Assembly: GCF_000241465.1 (NCBI RefSeq)
Contig: NZ_JH584235.1
Coordinates: 356,305-420,304, forward strand
Source: Sphingomonas echinoides ATCC 14820
GTDB lineage: Bacteria > Pseudomonadota > Alphaproteobacteria > Sphingomonadales > Sphingomonadaceae
Reading direction: 5' to 3'
Length of the DNA: 64,000 nt
The notes under the pieces were generated by a model that searched no databases, was not told where the DNA came from, and saw nothing but the letters and a program-made list of their open reading frames with translations. The position numbers were made by a program, and so were the translations under genes. This document shows, one piece after another, positions 36,058 to 44,896 of the stretch. Position 1 is the stretch's first letter. The number at the start of each line of letters is the position of its first letter.

Positions 36058-36845
36058 CGATCTCTCTGTCCGATTATGAGGCCGGCAAACCGTATGTCGG
36101 CGATTACGAAGCCGATCTGCTCGCGCTGCAGACCCGGCTCGCGCATATCCAGGTCGCGCATATCGTCCACCGCAAGCGTGCGATCGTGCTGTTCGAAGGC
36201 TGGGATGCGGCGGGGAAGGGCGGGATCATCCAGCGCATGTGCGCCGATTGGGACCCACGCAATTTCGAGGTGTGGCCGATCAAGGCACCGACCGAGGAAG
36301 AGTTAGACCGGCATTTCCTCTGGCGCTTCTGGCAAAAGCTGCCTGCCAAGGGCGACATCGCGGTGTTCGATCGCAGCTGGTACGGGCGCGTGCTGGTCGA
36401 GCGGGTCGAGGGCTATGCCAGCGAGGCCGAGTGGAAGCGCGGCTATGACGAGATCAACGAGTTCGAAGCGCAGCAGGCGGATTCGGGCACGACGATCGTC
36501 AAGCTGTTCCTGCATGTAACGCAGGCTGAACAGGACAAACGGCTGAAGGACCGGCTCGATCATCCGTGGAAGCGCTGGAAAACCGGGCTGGAGGACTATC
36601 GCAACCGGGAAAAGCGCGCGGCCTATCAAGAGGCGATGCGCGATATGTTCAAGCGCACCGATACGCGCTGGGGCCGTTGGACGATCATCGACGGCAATGA
36701 CAAGAAGGCCGCGCGGATCGCGGCGCTTACCGCCATCGCCGAGCAGCTTGAGGCGCAAGTCGATATGACGCCACCGGTGCTCGATCCCGAAATCGAAAAG
36801 GTGGCGCGGGCGGCGCTGGGACTTCCGCCGACGCCCGCTCCCTGA
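36054..36845 (+). CDS. ppk2: Polyphosphate kinase 2
   Basis: A 263-residue PPK2 enzyme, which uses polyphosphate to phosphorylate nucleotides. Walker A is FEGWDAAGKGGIIQRM (about 44-59). Walker B-like DRSWYGRVLVERVEGYA and lid residues DRLDHPWKRWK are present. Single-domain length suggests class I or III (NDP or NMP kinase); the class cannot be fixed from motifs alone. GTG at 36054 overlaps the upstream stop (GTGA). A PPK1-Ppx pair lies 6 kb away, so the organism has both polyphosphate kinase types. Confidence 0.93.
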   Translation: MTISLSDYEAGKPYVGDYEADLLALQTRLAHIQVAHIVHRKRAIVLFEGWDAAGKGGIIQRMCADWDPRNFEVWPIKAPTEEELDRHFLWRFWQKLPAKGDIAVFDRSWYGRVLVERVEGYASEAEWKRGYDEINEFEAQQADSGTTIVKLFLHVTQAEQDKRLKDRLDHPWKRWKTGLEDYRNREKRAAYQEAMRDMFKRTDTRWGRWTIIDGNDKKAARIAALTAIAEQLEAQVDMTPPVLDPEIEKVARAALGLPPTPAP

Positions 36846-36852
36846 CCGTAGC

Positions 36853-37308
36853 TTAGATCCAGAGCAAAACGATCGGCACCACAGTGCCGAGTGCCAGCAG
36901 GATGATCGAAATCCGCCGCATGGCGCGGCTGGCAAGGGCGATCACGATGCCGGTGATGGTCGACAGGCTGAGCGCGATCGACAGCAACACGACGAAGATC
37001 TTGAGCGGCAGCGGCGAGGGGCGTTTGGCCGACCCCGCGCTGGCTTCGGCACGTGGCTTCTGCGCTTCGGCAGCGTCGCCTGCGGGCTTGGGCTTCTCCA
37101 CCTTGCGTTCGCGCGGCGGGCCCTGGTCCTTATGGACGCTGGCCAGCCACACGATCCAGTTGGGCGGCGTGCCGCCATACCCCTTGGCTTCCTGCAGCCG
37201 GAAAGTCTGCAGTGCGCCGCTGATCGCGAACAGCAGGATCATCGGGGCAAAGAACAGCCCGAGATAATGGTGATAGCGGCGAAGCAGCCGAAGCGTGTTG
37301 GGTCTCAT
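36853..37308 (-). CDS. PepSY-type membrane protein
   Basis: A 151-residue protein with three hydrophobic helices (about 15-33, 103-125 and 130-150). The N-terminal [24 protein letters not shown] is typical of PepSY-associated membrane proteins. A Lys/Pro/Glu/Ala-rich loop joins the first helix to the last two. The periplasmic PepSY domain itself is reduced to a short segment. It may take part in reductase or uptake systems, but no partner is near. Confidence 0.65.
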   Translation of the reverse strand: MRPNTLRLLRRYHHYLGLFFAPMILLFAISGALQTFRLQEAKGYGGTPPNWIVWLASVHKDQGPPRERKVEKPKPAGDAAEAQKPRAEASAGSAKRPSPLPLKIFVVLLSIALSLSTITGIVIALASRAMRRISIILLALGTVVPIVLLWI

Positions 37309-37397
37309 GCCGAACGGCTAGCGGACCGGCGCGACGGGAGCAACCGCAACCGGCACGCCGAAGCTATGGCGACCTATATGTTTTCCCAACGGACCGC

Positions 37398-38027
37398 TTA
37401 TGCGGCGGCGAATACGCCGTTATCGTCCATCACGTGCAGTACGCCGTCGGCGATTGCGAAATACGCGCCGCGAAGCTTCAGCTTACCTGCGGCCTCACGC
37501 TCGGGAATGCAGGGGAACGTCCGCAAATTGGCGATGCTGACGCGGACGGTTTCGAGCTCCAGTTCATGGATCGCGTCAGGCCCCGACCCGTGCTGCGCCA
37601 CGATCCGGTCGCGCGCTTCATCGAGCATGTCGACCCAGTGATCGATGAAGCCGCCTTCGCCGGGTGCCTTGCCCGCGAACGCCTGGGTCATCGCGGCGTG
37701 AACGCCGCCGCATTGGCCGTGCCCCATCACCACGATTTCGGACACTTCGAGCTGCGTCACCGCGAATTCGAGCGCAGCCGACACGCCGTGGCGTCGACCG
37801 TCGAGTTCGAACGGGGGTACAAGGTTAGCAACGTTGCGCACCACGAAGATTTCGCCGGGCGAGGTATCGAAGATCTGCGCGGGATCGACTCGACTGTCCG
37901 AACACGCGATCACCATTACCTTGGGGCTTTGGCCCTTGGACAAAGTGGACCACCGATCGCGCTGGCGCGGCCAATCCGTGTCGCGAAATCGGCGATAGCC
38001 GCCGAGCATATCGGTAAAATCACTCAT
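37398..38027 (-). CDS. Beta-class carbonic anhydrase
   Basis: A 209-residue zinc enzyme that interconverts CO2 and bicarbonate. The zinc motif ACSDSRVDP (Cys, with the Asp-Arg dyad) is near residue 42. His and Cys ligands lie in [10 protein letters not shown] near residue 102. These, with [12 protein letters not shown], place it in the beta class (Can/CynT). It is divergent from lipA. Confidence 0.94.
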   Translation of the reverse strand: MSDFTDMLGGYRRFRDTDWPRQRDRWSTLSKGQSPKVMVIACSDSRVDPAQIFDTSPGEIFVVRNVANLVPPFELDGRRHGVSAALEFAVTQLEVSEIVVMGHGQCGGVHAAMTQAFAGKAPGEGGFIDHWVDMLDEARDRIVAQHGSGPDAIHELELETVRVSIANLRTFPCIPEREAAGKLKLRGAYFAIADGVLHVMDDNGVFAAA

Positions 38028-38093
38028 GAGTGGCTCTTATCAGCGGACAACAGGGGGTGGCAAGCGGGCGCACCAGTCGCTATCTGCTCCGCC

Positions 38094-39011
38094 ATGAACG
38101 AGATGTCCCCGCTCGCCCGGCAGCGTCAACGCAAGCCCGACTGGATCCGCGTCAAGGCACCCGGTGGCGCTGCCTTTGGTGAAACCAAGGCGATGATGCG
38201 CCGCCTCAACCTCAACACCGTGTGCGAGGAAGCGGCTTGCCCCAATATCGGCGAGTGCTGGACCAAGAAACACGCGACGGTGATGATCCTGGGCGACACG
38301 TGCACGCGCGCCTGCGCCTTCTGCAATGTGAAGACCGGCATGCCGCGCGCGGTCGATCCGCTGGAGCCGCAGCACACCGCCGATGCCGCCGCCGAGCTGG
38401 GCCTCGAACATATCGTCATCACCTCGGTCGACCGCGATGATCTGCCCGATGGCGGCGCGTCGCAATTCGTGAAGGTGATCGAGGCGTTACGCCGCACCAC
38501 GCCCAACACGACGATCGAAATTTTGACACCGGACTTCCGCAACAAGACGCAGGCTGCCGTCGAATCGATCGTCGCGGCGCGGCCCGACGTGTACAATCAC
38601 AATCTTGAAACCGTCCCGCGCCTCTACCCGACGATCCGCCCCGGCGCGCGGTATTACGCGTCGCTCCGGCTGCTGGAGAGCGTGAAGCGGCATGATCCGT
38701 CGATCTTCACCAAATCGGGCGTGATGCTGGGGCTGGGCGAAGAGCGGCTCGAAGTGCATCAGGTGATGGACGACATGCGCTCGGCCGAGATCGATTTCCT
38801 GACTATGGGGCAATATCTGCAGCCGACCCCGCGCCATGCCAAGGTGATGGATTTCGTCACCCCCGCCGTGTTCGATGCCTATGCCGCGATCGCGCGCGCC
38901 AAGGGCTTCCTGCTGGTCGCCAGTTCGCCGCTGACGCGGTCGAGCTATCATGCCGGTGACGATTTCGCCCGCCTGCGCGCCGCGCGGGAGGCAAAGCTCG
39001 CCCAGCGCTAA
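38094..39011 (+). CDS. lipA: Lipoyl synthase
   Basis: A 305-residue radical-SAM enzyme that inserts two sulfurs into octanoyl groups. The auxiliary cluster cysteines are in [12 protein letters not shown] (about 44-55). The radical SAM CxxxCxxC is CTRACAFC. The end segment [15 protein letters not shown] includes the conserved Ser ligand region. The stop codon overlaps the ratA start by one base (TAATG). Confidence 0.96.
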   Translation: MNEMSPLARQRQRKPDWIRVKAPGGAAFGETKAMMRRLNLNTVCEEAACPNIGECWTKKHATVMILGDTCTRACAFCNVKTGMPRAVDPLEPQHTADAAAELGLEHIVITSVDRDDLPDGGASQFVKVIEALRRTTPNTTIEILTPDFRNKTQAAVESIVAARPDVYNHNLETVPRLYPTIRPGARYYASLRLLESVKRHDPSIFTKSGVMLGLGEERLEVHQVMDDMRSAEIDFLTMGQYLQPTPRHAKVMDFVTPAVFDAYAAIARAKGFLLVASSPLTRSSYHAGDDFARLRAAREAKLAQR

Positions 39012-39508
39012 TGCCACGCCATTCCGAAACGCGGCGGCTGCCCTATACGCCGGAGCAGATGTTCGATCTGGTCGCCGACGTTGCCCGTTATGCCGAGTTC
39101 CTGCCGTGGGTATCGGCAATCCGCGTGCGCTCGAACAGCGAAACGCAGATGGTCGCCGACATGATCGTCGGCTTTAAGGGCCTGCGCGAGACCTTCACGT
39201 CGAAGGTGGAGAAACACCGGCCCGATCGGATCGAGGTCGAATATCTCGACGGGCCGCTCAAATATCTGCGCAACGAATGGGTGTTCCGGCCCGATGGCAC
39301 TGGGTGCGCGGTCGACTTTACGGTCGACTTCGCCTTCAAGAACCGCGTGTTCGAGATGCTGGCAGGCCAGGTGTTCGGCACTGCGCTGCGCAAGATGATC
39401 GGCGCGTTCGAGGACCGCGCCGCCGTGCTTTATGGGGCTTCCTCGGCCTCAGGCGCGGTATCGTCTTCGGATGGCAGCAGCAGTTCCAGCGCGCACAACG
39501 CGGCCTGA
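39011..39508 (+). CDS. RatA/Coq10-like START-domain protein
   Basis: A 165-residue polyketide-cyclase/START-like protein. RRLPYTPEQMFDLVADVARYAEFLPW at the start and FKNRVFEMLAGQVFGTALRKMIGAFEDRA at the end are the family landmarks. Members are called RatA (ribosome association toxin) in E. coli and Coq10 (ubiquinone chaperone) in mitochondria; for this organism a ubiquinone role is as likely as the toxin name. The last 26 residues, rich in Ser, Ala and Gly, are encoded opposite the end of cinA, with a 79-nt convergent overlap. Confidence 0.88.
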   Translation: MPRHSETRRLPYTPEQMFDLVADVARYAEFLPWVSAIRVRSNSETQMVADMIVGFKGLRETFTSKVEKHRPDRIEVEYLDGPLKYLRNEWVFRPDGTGCAVDFTVDFAFKNRVFEMLAGQVFGTALRKMIGAFEDRAAVLYGASSASGAVSSSDGSSSSSAHNAA

Positions 39509-39969
39509 AGCCGCACGCCGCCACGCCCCAAATCGCCGAAATCCTTGCGATCGGCGACAACATGGCCGGGATCGGCACCGCGTTCGGCGCGCGCAAACAC
39601 GACCGTGCCGACCGGCTTCTTCTCGGTGCCGCCGCCGGGGCCGGCGACGCCGGTGATCGCCACGGCGACATCGGCCCCGCTCGCCTCCAGTGCGCCCTGC
39701 GCCATGCTCCACGCGGTCGCGACCGAAACCGCACCGAAGGTTTCCAGCACATCGGCACTGACGCCGAGCATCTCCAGCTTGGCGTCGTTGGAATAGGTCA
39801 CGAAACCGCTTTCAAACATTTCGGACGAACCGGCGATTTCGGTGATCGCGGCGGCGACCAGGCCACCGGTGCAGCTCTCGGCCAGCGCCACGCGCCGACC
39901 AGCGGCGAGATTGGCGGCAACCACCTTGCGGGCGGCCTCCACCAATTGGGCGGGCAGGATGGTATCCAT
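39430..39969 (-). CDS. cinA: CinA C-terminal-type (PncC) amidohydrolase
   Basis: A 179-residue single-domain CinA_C protein, matching PncC, the nicotinamide mononucleotide deamidase. Motifs are ALAESCTGGLVAAAIT (about 29-44), FESGFVTYSNDAKLEML and ITGVAGPGGGTEKKPVGTV. The N-terminal MoCF-like domain of full CinA is absent. The start has GGGGAG at good spacing, lying inside the ispDF end; the two genes are 2 nt apart. The last residues (SEDDTAPEAEEAP) are acidic and overlap ratA antisense. Confidence 0.92.
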   Translation of the reverse strand: MDTILPAQLVEAARKVVAANLAAGRRVALAESCTGGLVAAAITEIAGSSEMFESGFVTYSNDAKLEMLGVSADVLETFGAVSVATAWSMAQGALEASGADVAVAITGVAGPGGGTEKKPVGTVVFARAERGADPGHVVADRKDFGDLGRGGVRLQAALCALELLLPSEDDTAPEAEEAP

Positions 39970-39971
39970 CG

Positions 39972-41225
39972 TTATCGCTCCCCTGGAACCCGGACGGTGG
40001 CGGCGGCCTGCGCCGCAATCCCCTCGCCACGCCCGGTAAAGCCCAAACGCTCGGTCGTCGTCGCCTTGATGCTGACCTGATCGGCGTCGAGCCGCAAGAG
40101 CTCTGCGATACGGTCGCGCATCGCGATGCGGTGCGGGCCGATCTTGGGGGCCTCGCAGATCAGCGTCAGATCGATGAAATCGATGATCCCGCCGCGCGCC
40201 TCGATCAGCGAGGCAGCATGTTGCAGGAACTGCGCCGAGTCCGCGCCGCGCCATTGCGGGTCACTCGGCGGGAAATGCGTGCCGATATCGCCCGCCGCGA
40301 TCGTGCCGAGCAAGGCGTCCGTAATGGCGTGCAGCGCGACATCGGCATCGCTATGGCCGGATAAGCCCTTGTCATGCGGGATCAGCACGCCGCCAAGCCA
40401 CAATTCCTCGCCTGCTTCGAGACGGTGGACGTCGAAGCCGGTCGCTGTGCGCGAGCGCATCGTGGCGGCAAGGCGCGACTCGGCGGCGGCGAAATCGGTG
40501 GGATGGGTGATCTTTTCGAGCATGGGGTCTCCTTCGACCAGTGCGACCCGGCCACCGACCGCGCGCAGCATTTGCGCGTCGTCGGTGGGTTCGGCACCGG
40601 TCCAGCCGCGATGCGCGGCGAGTGCTGTGGCAAAGTGAAAGGCTTGCGGCGTCTGGATGCGGTGCAGGGCGTCGCGCGCGACGGTCTCGCCCAGCTCCGC
40701 TTCCCCGCGCGCCAGCGTATCGGCGACAGGCAGGGCAGGGACTGCGCCGTCCTGCGTATCGAGCGCCGCGAGCAACCGGTCGATCACGGCGGCGCTCAGG
40801 AACGGGCGCGCGGCGTCGTGGATAAGGACCCGCTCGACCCCAATCGTCTCCCCGGGCTCGTCCCGGGGCCCACTGGTATCCGCGCTTTCAGGCCGCTGGT
40901 CGCGCGGAACGGTAGACCCCGGGACGAGCCCGGGGTGACGATTGGAGGTCGTCAGTGCTTCAAGCCCAGCCAGCACCGAAAGCCGCCGAGTAGCGCCGCC
41001 GATCACATATTCGACCTCGCCAAGGGCTTCGTGCAAGGACGCTTCCTGTCCGGCACCGATCACCACGATCACGCGGTCGATCGCCGGATGCGCGCGCAGT
41101 GCGGCATAGCTGTGGGCGAGCACCGCCTTGCCGCCAAGGCGGGCATATTGCTTTGGAACGGCGCTGCCCGAGCGGACGCCGGTGCCGGCGGCGACGATGA
41201 TGGCGGCGGTCTTGGTCGAAGTCAT
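39972..41225 (-). CDS. ispDF: Bifunctional IspD/IspF isoprenoid enzyme with repeat insertion
   Basis: A 417-residue fusion of two MEP-pathway enzymes. IspD (about 1-255) starts AAIIVAAGTGVRSGSAVPKQY and has VLIHDAARPF. IspF (about 258-415) starts TATGFDVHRLEAGEELWLGG and has SDADVALHAITDALLGTIA and KATTTERLGFTGRGEGIAAQA. The fusion is typical of Alphaproteobacteria. About 36 residues around 93-129 (HPGLVPGSTV ... GPRDEPGE) have no counterpart in IspD. They are encoded by a palindromic repeat in the loop before the DAARPF motif. The frame is kept, so the protein is probably still made. Confidence 0.94.
   Translation of the reverse strand: MTSTKTAAIIVAAGTGVRSGSAVPKQYARLGGKAVLAHSYAALRAHPAIDRVIVVIGAGQEASLHEALGEVEYVIGGATRRLSVLAGLEALTTSNRHPGLVPGSTVPRDQRPESADTSGPRDEPGETIGVERVLIHDAARPFLSAAVIDRLLAALDTQDGAVPALPVADTLARGEAELGETVARDALHRIQTPQAFHFATALAAHRGWTGAEPTDDAQMLRAVGGRVALVEGDPMLEKITHPTDFAAAESRLAATMRSRTATGFDVHRLEAGEELWLGGVLIPHDKGLSGHSDADVALHAITDALLGTIAAGDIGTHFPPSDPQWRGADSAQFLQHAASLIEARGGIIDFIDLTLICEAPKIGPHRIAMRDRIAELLRLDADQVSIKATTTERLGFTGRGEGIAAQAAATVRVPGER
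40841..40944. repeat. Palindromic repeat inserted in frame within ispDF
   Basis: Two 28-nt arms, 40841-40868 and 40917-40944, are inverted complements with one mismatch. Each holds the smaller palindrome CCCCGGGCTCGTCCCGGGG. The 48-nt centre is unrelated. Translated in the ispDF frame it gives the PGLVPGS peptide, a signature I know from such repeats when they lie inside genes. It belongs to a third palindrome family in this window. Confidence 0.92.
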
Positions 41226-41267
41226 GCGGCGCGCCTAGCCCAAGCCGTGGCCGCCCGCCAGCCCGCC

Positions 41268-41296
41268 TTGCTGCAAGACGGGCTTTCGCTTATAGG
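41268..41296 (+). promoter_or_regulatory. Candidate sigma70 promoter of the dusB-ntr operon
   Basis: TTGCTG (41268-41273) and TATAGG (41291-41296) are separated by exactly 17 nt in the ispDF-dusB divergent gap. A transcript would start about 22 nt before the dusB GTG at 41326. Assigned by eye only. Confidence 0.5.
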
Positions 41297-41325
41297 CTGC
41301 CCGTTTTTCAGGCAGATTCCATCCC

Positions 41326-42330
41326 GTGACTTCGCGTACTCTTGCCCCCCTGCACGTCGGCCCCGTGACGATCGCGAGTCCCGTGATCCTCGCGCCAATG
41401 ACCGGCGTCACCGACATGCCGTTCCGCACTTTGGTGCGGCGCTATGGCTCGGGCCTCAACGTGACCGAGATGGTGGCGAGCCAGGCGGCGATTCGCGAAA
41501 CGCGCCAGTCGCTGCAAAAGGCGGCGTGGCACCCGATCGAGGATCCGGTCTCGATGCAGCTCGTTGGCTGCACGCCTTATGAAATGGGCGAAGCGGCCAA
41601 ATTGAGCGAGGATCGCGGCGCGGCGATCATCGACATCAACATGGGCTGCCCGGTGCGCAAGGTCACCAATGGCGATGCCGGTTCGGCGCTGATGCGCGAT
41701 CTCGACACTGCCGGTGCGATCATCAAGGGCGTGGTCGAGGCGGTCAGCGTGCCGGTGACGCTGAAGATGCGGATGGGTTGGGATCATAGCAGCCTCAACG
41801 CGCCGCAACTGGCGAAGATCGCACAGGATCTGGGCGTGAAGCTCGTCACCGTCCACGGCCGCACGCGCAACCAGATGTATAAGGGCAATGCCGATTGGGC
41901 GTTCATCCGCTCGGTAAAGGATGCGGTGACGATCCCGGTGATCGCCAATGGCGACATCTGCTCGATCGAGGATGCCGAGGCGGCACTCGACCAGTCGGGC
42001 GCGGACGGCGTGATGATCGGGCGCGGTTCCTATGGTCGCCCATGGCTGCTCGGCCAGGTGATGGAGTGGTTCGCCAGCGGCCGCCGCGTTGCCGATCCCT
42101 CGATCGAGGAACAATATACCGTGATCGCAGAGCATTATGATGCAATGCTTAGTCATTATGGTAATGAGACCGGCGTCAATATGGCGCGCAAGCATATCGG
42201 TTGGTACACGCGTGGCCTGCATGGATCGGCCGAGTTCCGTAACCGTGTGAACCAGATTGCCGACCCCAAGGTCGTCAAGGCGATGCTCGCCGAATTTTAT
42301 GCGCCCTGGTGCAGTCGCGCCGCCGCGTGA
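41326..42330 (+). CDS. dusB: tRNA dihydrouridine synthase B (NifR3)
   Basis: A 334-residue FMN enzyme that reduces uridines in the tRNA D-loop. It has [13 protein letters not shown] near the start, the active-site Cys in [19 protein letters not shown] (about 105-123), [15 protein letters not shown] and NGDICS with [10 protein letters not shown]. It starts with GTG. As nifR3 it classically precedes ntrBC in Alphaproteobacteria, and it does so here, overlapping ntrB. Confidence 0.95.
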   Translation: MTSRTLAPLHVGPVTIASPVILAPMTGVTDMPFRTLVRRYGSGLNVTEMVASQAAIRETRQSLQKAAWHPIEDPVSMQLVGCTPYEMGEAAKLSEDRGAAIIDINMGCPVRKVTNGDAGSALMRDLDTAGAIIKGVVEAVSVPVTLKMRMGWDHSSLNAPQLAKIAQDLGVKLVTVHGRTRNQMYKGNADWAFIRSVKDAVTIPVIANGDICSIEDAEAALDQSGADGVMIGRGSYGRPWLLGQVMEWFASGRRVADPSIEEQYTVIAEHYDAMLSHYGNETGVNMARKHIGWYTRGLHGSAEFRNRVNQIADPKVVKAMLAEFYAPWCSRAAA

Positions 42331-43388
42331 ACGCGCCAGAGGGTCCCGATTTCGCAGAACTGTTCGCCGCGCTGCCGGTGGCGGTGCTGGTTGTCGACCC
42401 CGAGTCGCGCGTTGCCCACGCTAATGCCGAGTGCGAGGCGCTGCTCAATCTGTCCGAGCGGGCAATGCTCGGCCAGCCCTTGGCCTCAATCCTGAAAGCC
42501 CCCGAAGACGAGAACCCGCGCGACAATCACGGTTTCGCGGCGTTCGATATCGAAATCGAGCTGCGCCGCGGCGGCAAGGTGCGCGTCGATTATGTCGAAT
42601 CGCGGGTCGCCGATCATCCCGGCTGGCAGACCATCACGCTGCATCATGCCGCCGCCTCGCGCCGGATGGGCCACAATGCCGATCGTGCCTCGGCCGCGCG
42701 CGCGGCGATCGGCGCGGCGGCGATGCTGGCACATGAAATTAAGAACCCACTATCGGGCATTCGCGGCGCGGCGCAATTGCTGTCCAAGGGCAAGGGCGCG
42801 GCAGAACTGACCACGCTGATCACCACCGAAGTCGACCGGATCGCGGCGTTGATCGACCGGATGCAGGACTTCACCGACACGCGGCCGTTGCAGCTCGCGC
42901 CCGAGAATATCTATCCCCTGCTGGATCATGCCCGCCGTGTCGCGCTGGCCGGTTTCGGGCGGCACGTCGTGATCGAGGAACGCTTCGACCCCTCGCTGCC
43001 GCCGGTGCAGATCGACCGTGATGCGACGCTGCAAGTGGTGCTCAACCTGCTCAAAAATGCCAGCGAAGCGGTGCGCGATCAGGCCGATGCGCGGATCACG
43101 CTCGCCACTGCCTATCGCCACGGCATGGCGATCGCGCCGGGTCCCGGCAAACCACGCCGTCCACTGCCAATCGAGATTTGCGTGATCGACAATGGCCCCG
43201 GGCCGCCCGCCGATATTGCCGAGCACCTGTTCGACCCGTTCATTTCGGGCAAACCCGAGGGGCAGGGGCTTGGTCTCGCGCTGGTCGACAAATTGGTGCG
43301 CGACATGGGCGGGATCATCCAATTTGCCCGGGAAGGAACCCCGCCAATGACCGTGTTTCGCATCATGCTGCCGCGTGGGGGCGCATGA
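42327..43388 (+). CDS. ntrB: Nitrogen-regulation sensor kinase NtrB
   Basis: A 353-residue cytosolic histidine kinase. An N-terminal PAS domain (about 8-110) is followed by the phospho-acceptor motif [20 protein letters not shown] (His near residue 135). The HATPase has N box [12 protein letters not shown]1 DNGPGPP and G2 GQGLGLALV. It controls NtrC by phosphorylation in response to nitrogen status through PII. GTG at 42327 gives a GTGA overlap with dusB; a GTG at 42309 is an alternative. Its stop overlaps the ntrC start. Confidence 0.94.
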   Translation: MNAPEGPDFAELFAALPVAVLVVDPESRVAHANAECEALLNLSERAMLGQPLASILKAPEDENPRDNHGFAAFDIEIELRRGGKVRVDYVESRVADHPGWQTITLHHAAASRRMGHNADRASAARAAIGAAAMLAHEIKNPLSGIRGAAQLLSKGKGAAELTTLITTEVDRIAALIDRMQDFTDTRPLQLAPENIYPLLDHARRVALAGFGRHVVIEERFDPSLPPVQIDRDATLQVVLNLLKNASEAVRDQADARITLATAYRHGMAIAPGPGKPRRPLPIEICVIDNGPGPPADIAEHLFDPFISGKPEGQGLGLALVDKLVRDMGGIIQFAREGTPPMTVFRIMLPRGGA

Positions 43389-44803
43389 CTCGCACCGGAC
43401 GAATCCTGGTCGTCGACGACGATGCCGCCATCCGCACCGTGGTCGGGCAAGCGCTGAAGCGCGATGGCCACCGCGTGATCGTCGTGGCGACGATCGCCGA
43501 GGCCGAAATGCAGCTTGCCGCGACCGCCCCCGACGTGCTGGTTACCGATGTGGTGCTGCCCGACGGTAACGGACTGGATCTGGTCGAGCGCGTCGTCCGG
43601 GCGCATCCGGGTTTGCCGGTGATCGTGTTGTCGGCGCAGAACACGCTGACGACGGCGGTACGCTCAACCGAGGTCGGCGCGTTCGATTATCTCCCCAAGC
43701 CGTTCGATCTCGACGTGCTGTCGCGCACCGTCCAGAGCGCGCTCGCGCGAGGGGCAGGGGCTGTCGCCGATCCGATCGAGGCCGAAGATCGCGCTCTGCC
43801 GCTGATCGGCCGCTCGCCCGCGATGCAGGATGTCTATCGCATCATCGCGCGCGTCGTTTCGAATGACCTCACGGTGCTGATCTCGGGCGAATCGGGTACC
43901 GGCAAGGAACTGGTCGCGCGCGCGATCCATGATTTGGGGCCGCGCCGCCGTTCGCCCTTCCTTGCGCTCAACATGGCCGCGATCCCGCGCGAACTGATTG
44001 AGGCGGAATTGTTCGGCCATGAACGCGGTGCCTTTACCGGCGCGCAGGCGCGCTCAGCCGGGCGGTTCGAACAAGCGGCGGGGGGCACGCTGTTCCTCGA
44101 CGAAATCGGCGACATGCCGATGGAGGCGCAGACGCGGCTGCTGCGCGTGCTGCAATCGGGCGAGTTCACCACCGTTGGCGGCGCGCGCACAATCCGCGCC
44201 GATGTGCGCATCGTCGCCGCGACCAATCGCGATCTGGCGCAGCTGGTGGCGGTCGGCCAGTTTCGCGAGGATCTGTTTTATCGCCTGAATGTCGTGCCGG
44301 TGCTGCTGCCCGCGCTGCGCGCGCGGCGGCAGGACATCCCATTGCTCGCCCGCCACTTTCTTGACCGCGCCGCCGAAGACGGTTTGCCGCGCAAGCAACT
44401 CGATCCCGACGCGATTGCGGTGATCGAGGCCTATGACTGGCCGGGCAATGTCCGCGAGCTGGAAAATATGATGCGCCGCATCGCGGTGCTGGCGCGCGAT
44501 GAGCGGATCGATGCCGACGAGATGCGCGCGATGCTGGGTGGCGCGTTGCCATCGACGCCGATGATCGGCGACGCCGGGATCGAGGCCGCGATTCGCGCGC
44601 GAATCGATCGGCTGGCGATCGAGGAACCCGCCGCGCTCGACGATGGCACGCTGTACGATCGGATCATCGCCGAGGTGGAGCGACCGCTGATCGAGGCGCT
44701 GCTGGCCCGCCATGGCCAGAACCAGTTGCGCGCGGCACGCGCCCTGGGAATCAACCGCAATACGCTGCGCAAGCGCCTGGATATGCTGGGCATCGATCCC
44801 TGA
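43385..44803 (+). CDS. ntrC: Nitrogen response regulator NtrC
   Basis: A 472-residue sigma54 activator. The receiver domain (about 1-120) has DDD at 11-13 and the phospho-acceptor in VTDVVLPDGNG. The AAA+ domain has Walker A GESGTGKELVARAIH, the sigma54-contact loop GAFTGA intact in FGHERGAFTGAQ, and Walker [14 protein letters not shown]. The Fis-type helix-turn-helix at the end reads ARALGINRNTLRKRL. Translationally coupled to ntrB (ATGA). Confidence 0.96.
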   Translation: MTRTGRILVVDDDAAIRTVVGQALKRDGHRVIVVATIAEAEMQLAATAPDVLVTDVVLPDGNGLDLVERVVRAHPGLPVIVLSAQNTLTTAVRSTEVGAFDYLPKPFDLDVLSRTVQSALARGAGAVADPIEAEDRALPLIGRSPAMQDVYRIIARVVSNDLTVLISGESGTGKELVARAIHDLGPRRRSPFLALNMAAIPRELIEAELFGHERGAFTGAQARSAGRFEQAAGGTLFLDEIGDMPMEAQTRLLRVLQSGEFTTVGGARTIRADVRIVAATNRDLAQLVAVGQFREDLFYRLNVVPVLLPALRARRQDIPLLARHFLDRAAEDGLPRKQLDPDAIAVIEAYDWPGNVRELENMMRRIAVLARDERIDADEMRAMLGGALPSTPMIGDAGIEAAIRARIDRLAIEEPAALDDGTLYDRIIAEVERPLIEALLARHGQNQLRAARALGINRNTLRKRLDMLGIDP

Positions 44804-44832
44804 TCGAGGCACCGCACACGATCATCCGGGCC

Positions 44833-44855
44833 GGGTTTGGGACCAACCCATTTTT
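44833..44855 (+). terminator. Weak hairpin with T-run after ntrC
   Basis: GGGTT and AACCC (44833-44849) flank a 7-nt loop and are followed by ATTTTT. The stem is short. The 93-nt ntrC-ntrY gap also holds CAACGC-AG-GCGTTG (44870-44883) just before the ntrY ribosome-binding site. Together they may partly separate ntrBC from ntrYX. Confidence 0.3.
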
Positions 44856-44896
44856 GTGTGTTTTCCTTGCAACGCAGGCGTTGTAGGAATGTCACG

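Noticed and set aside
39011-39508. RatA gene read as the toxin of a toxin-antitoxin pair
   Set aside because: No antitoxin partner (RatB/RnfH type) is adjacent. The family is also the Coq10 group, so a toxin label is not supported.
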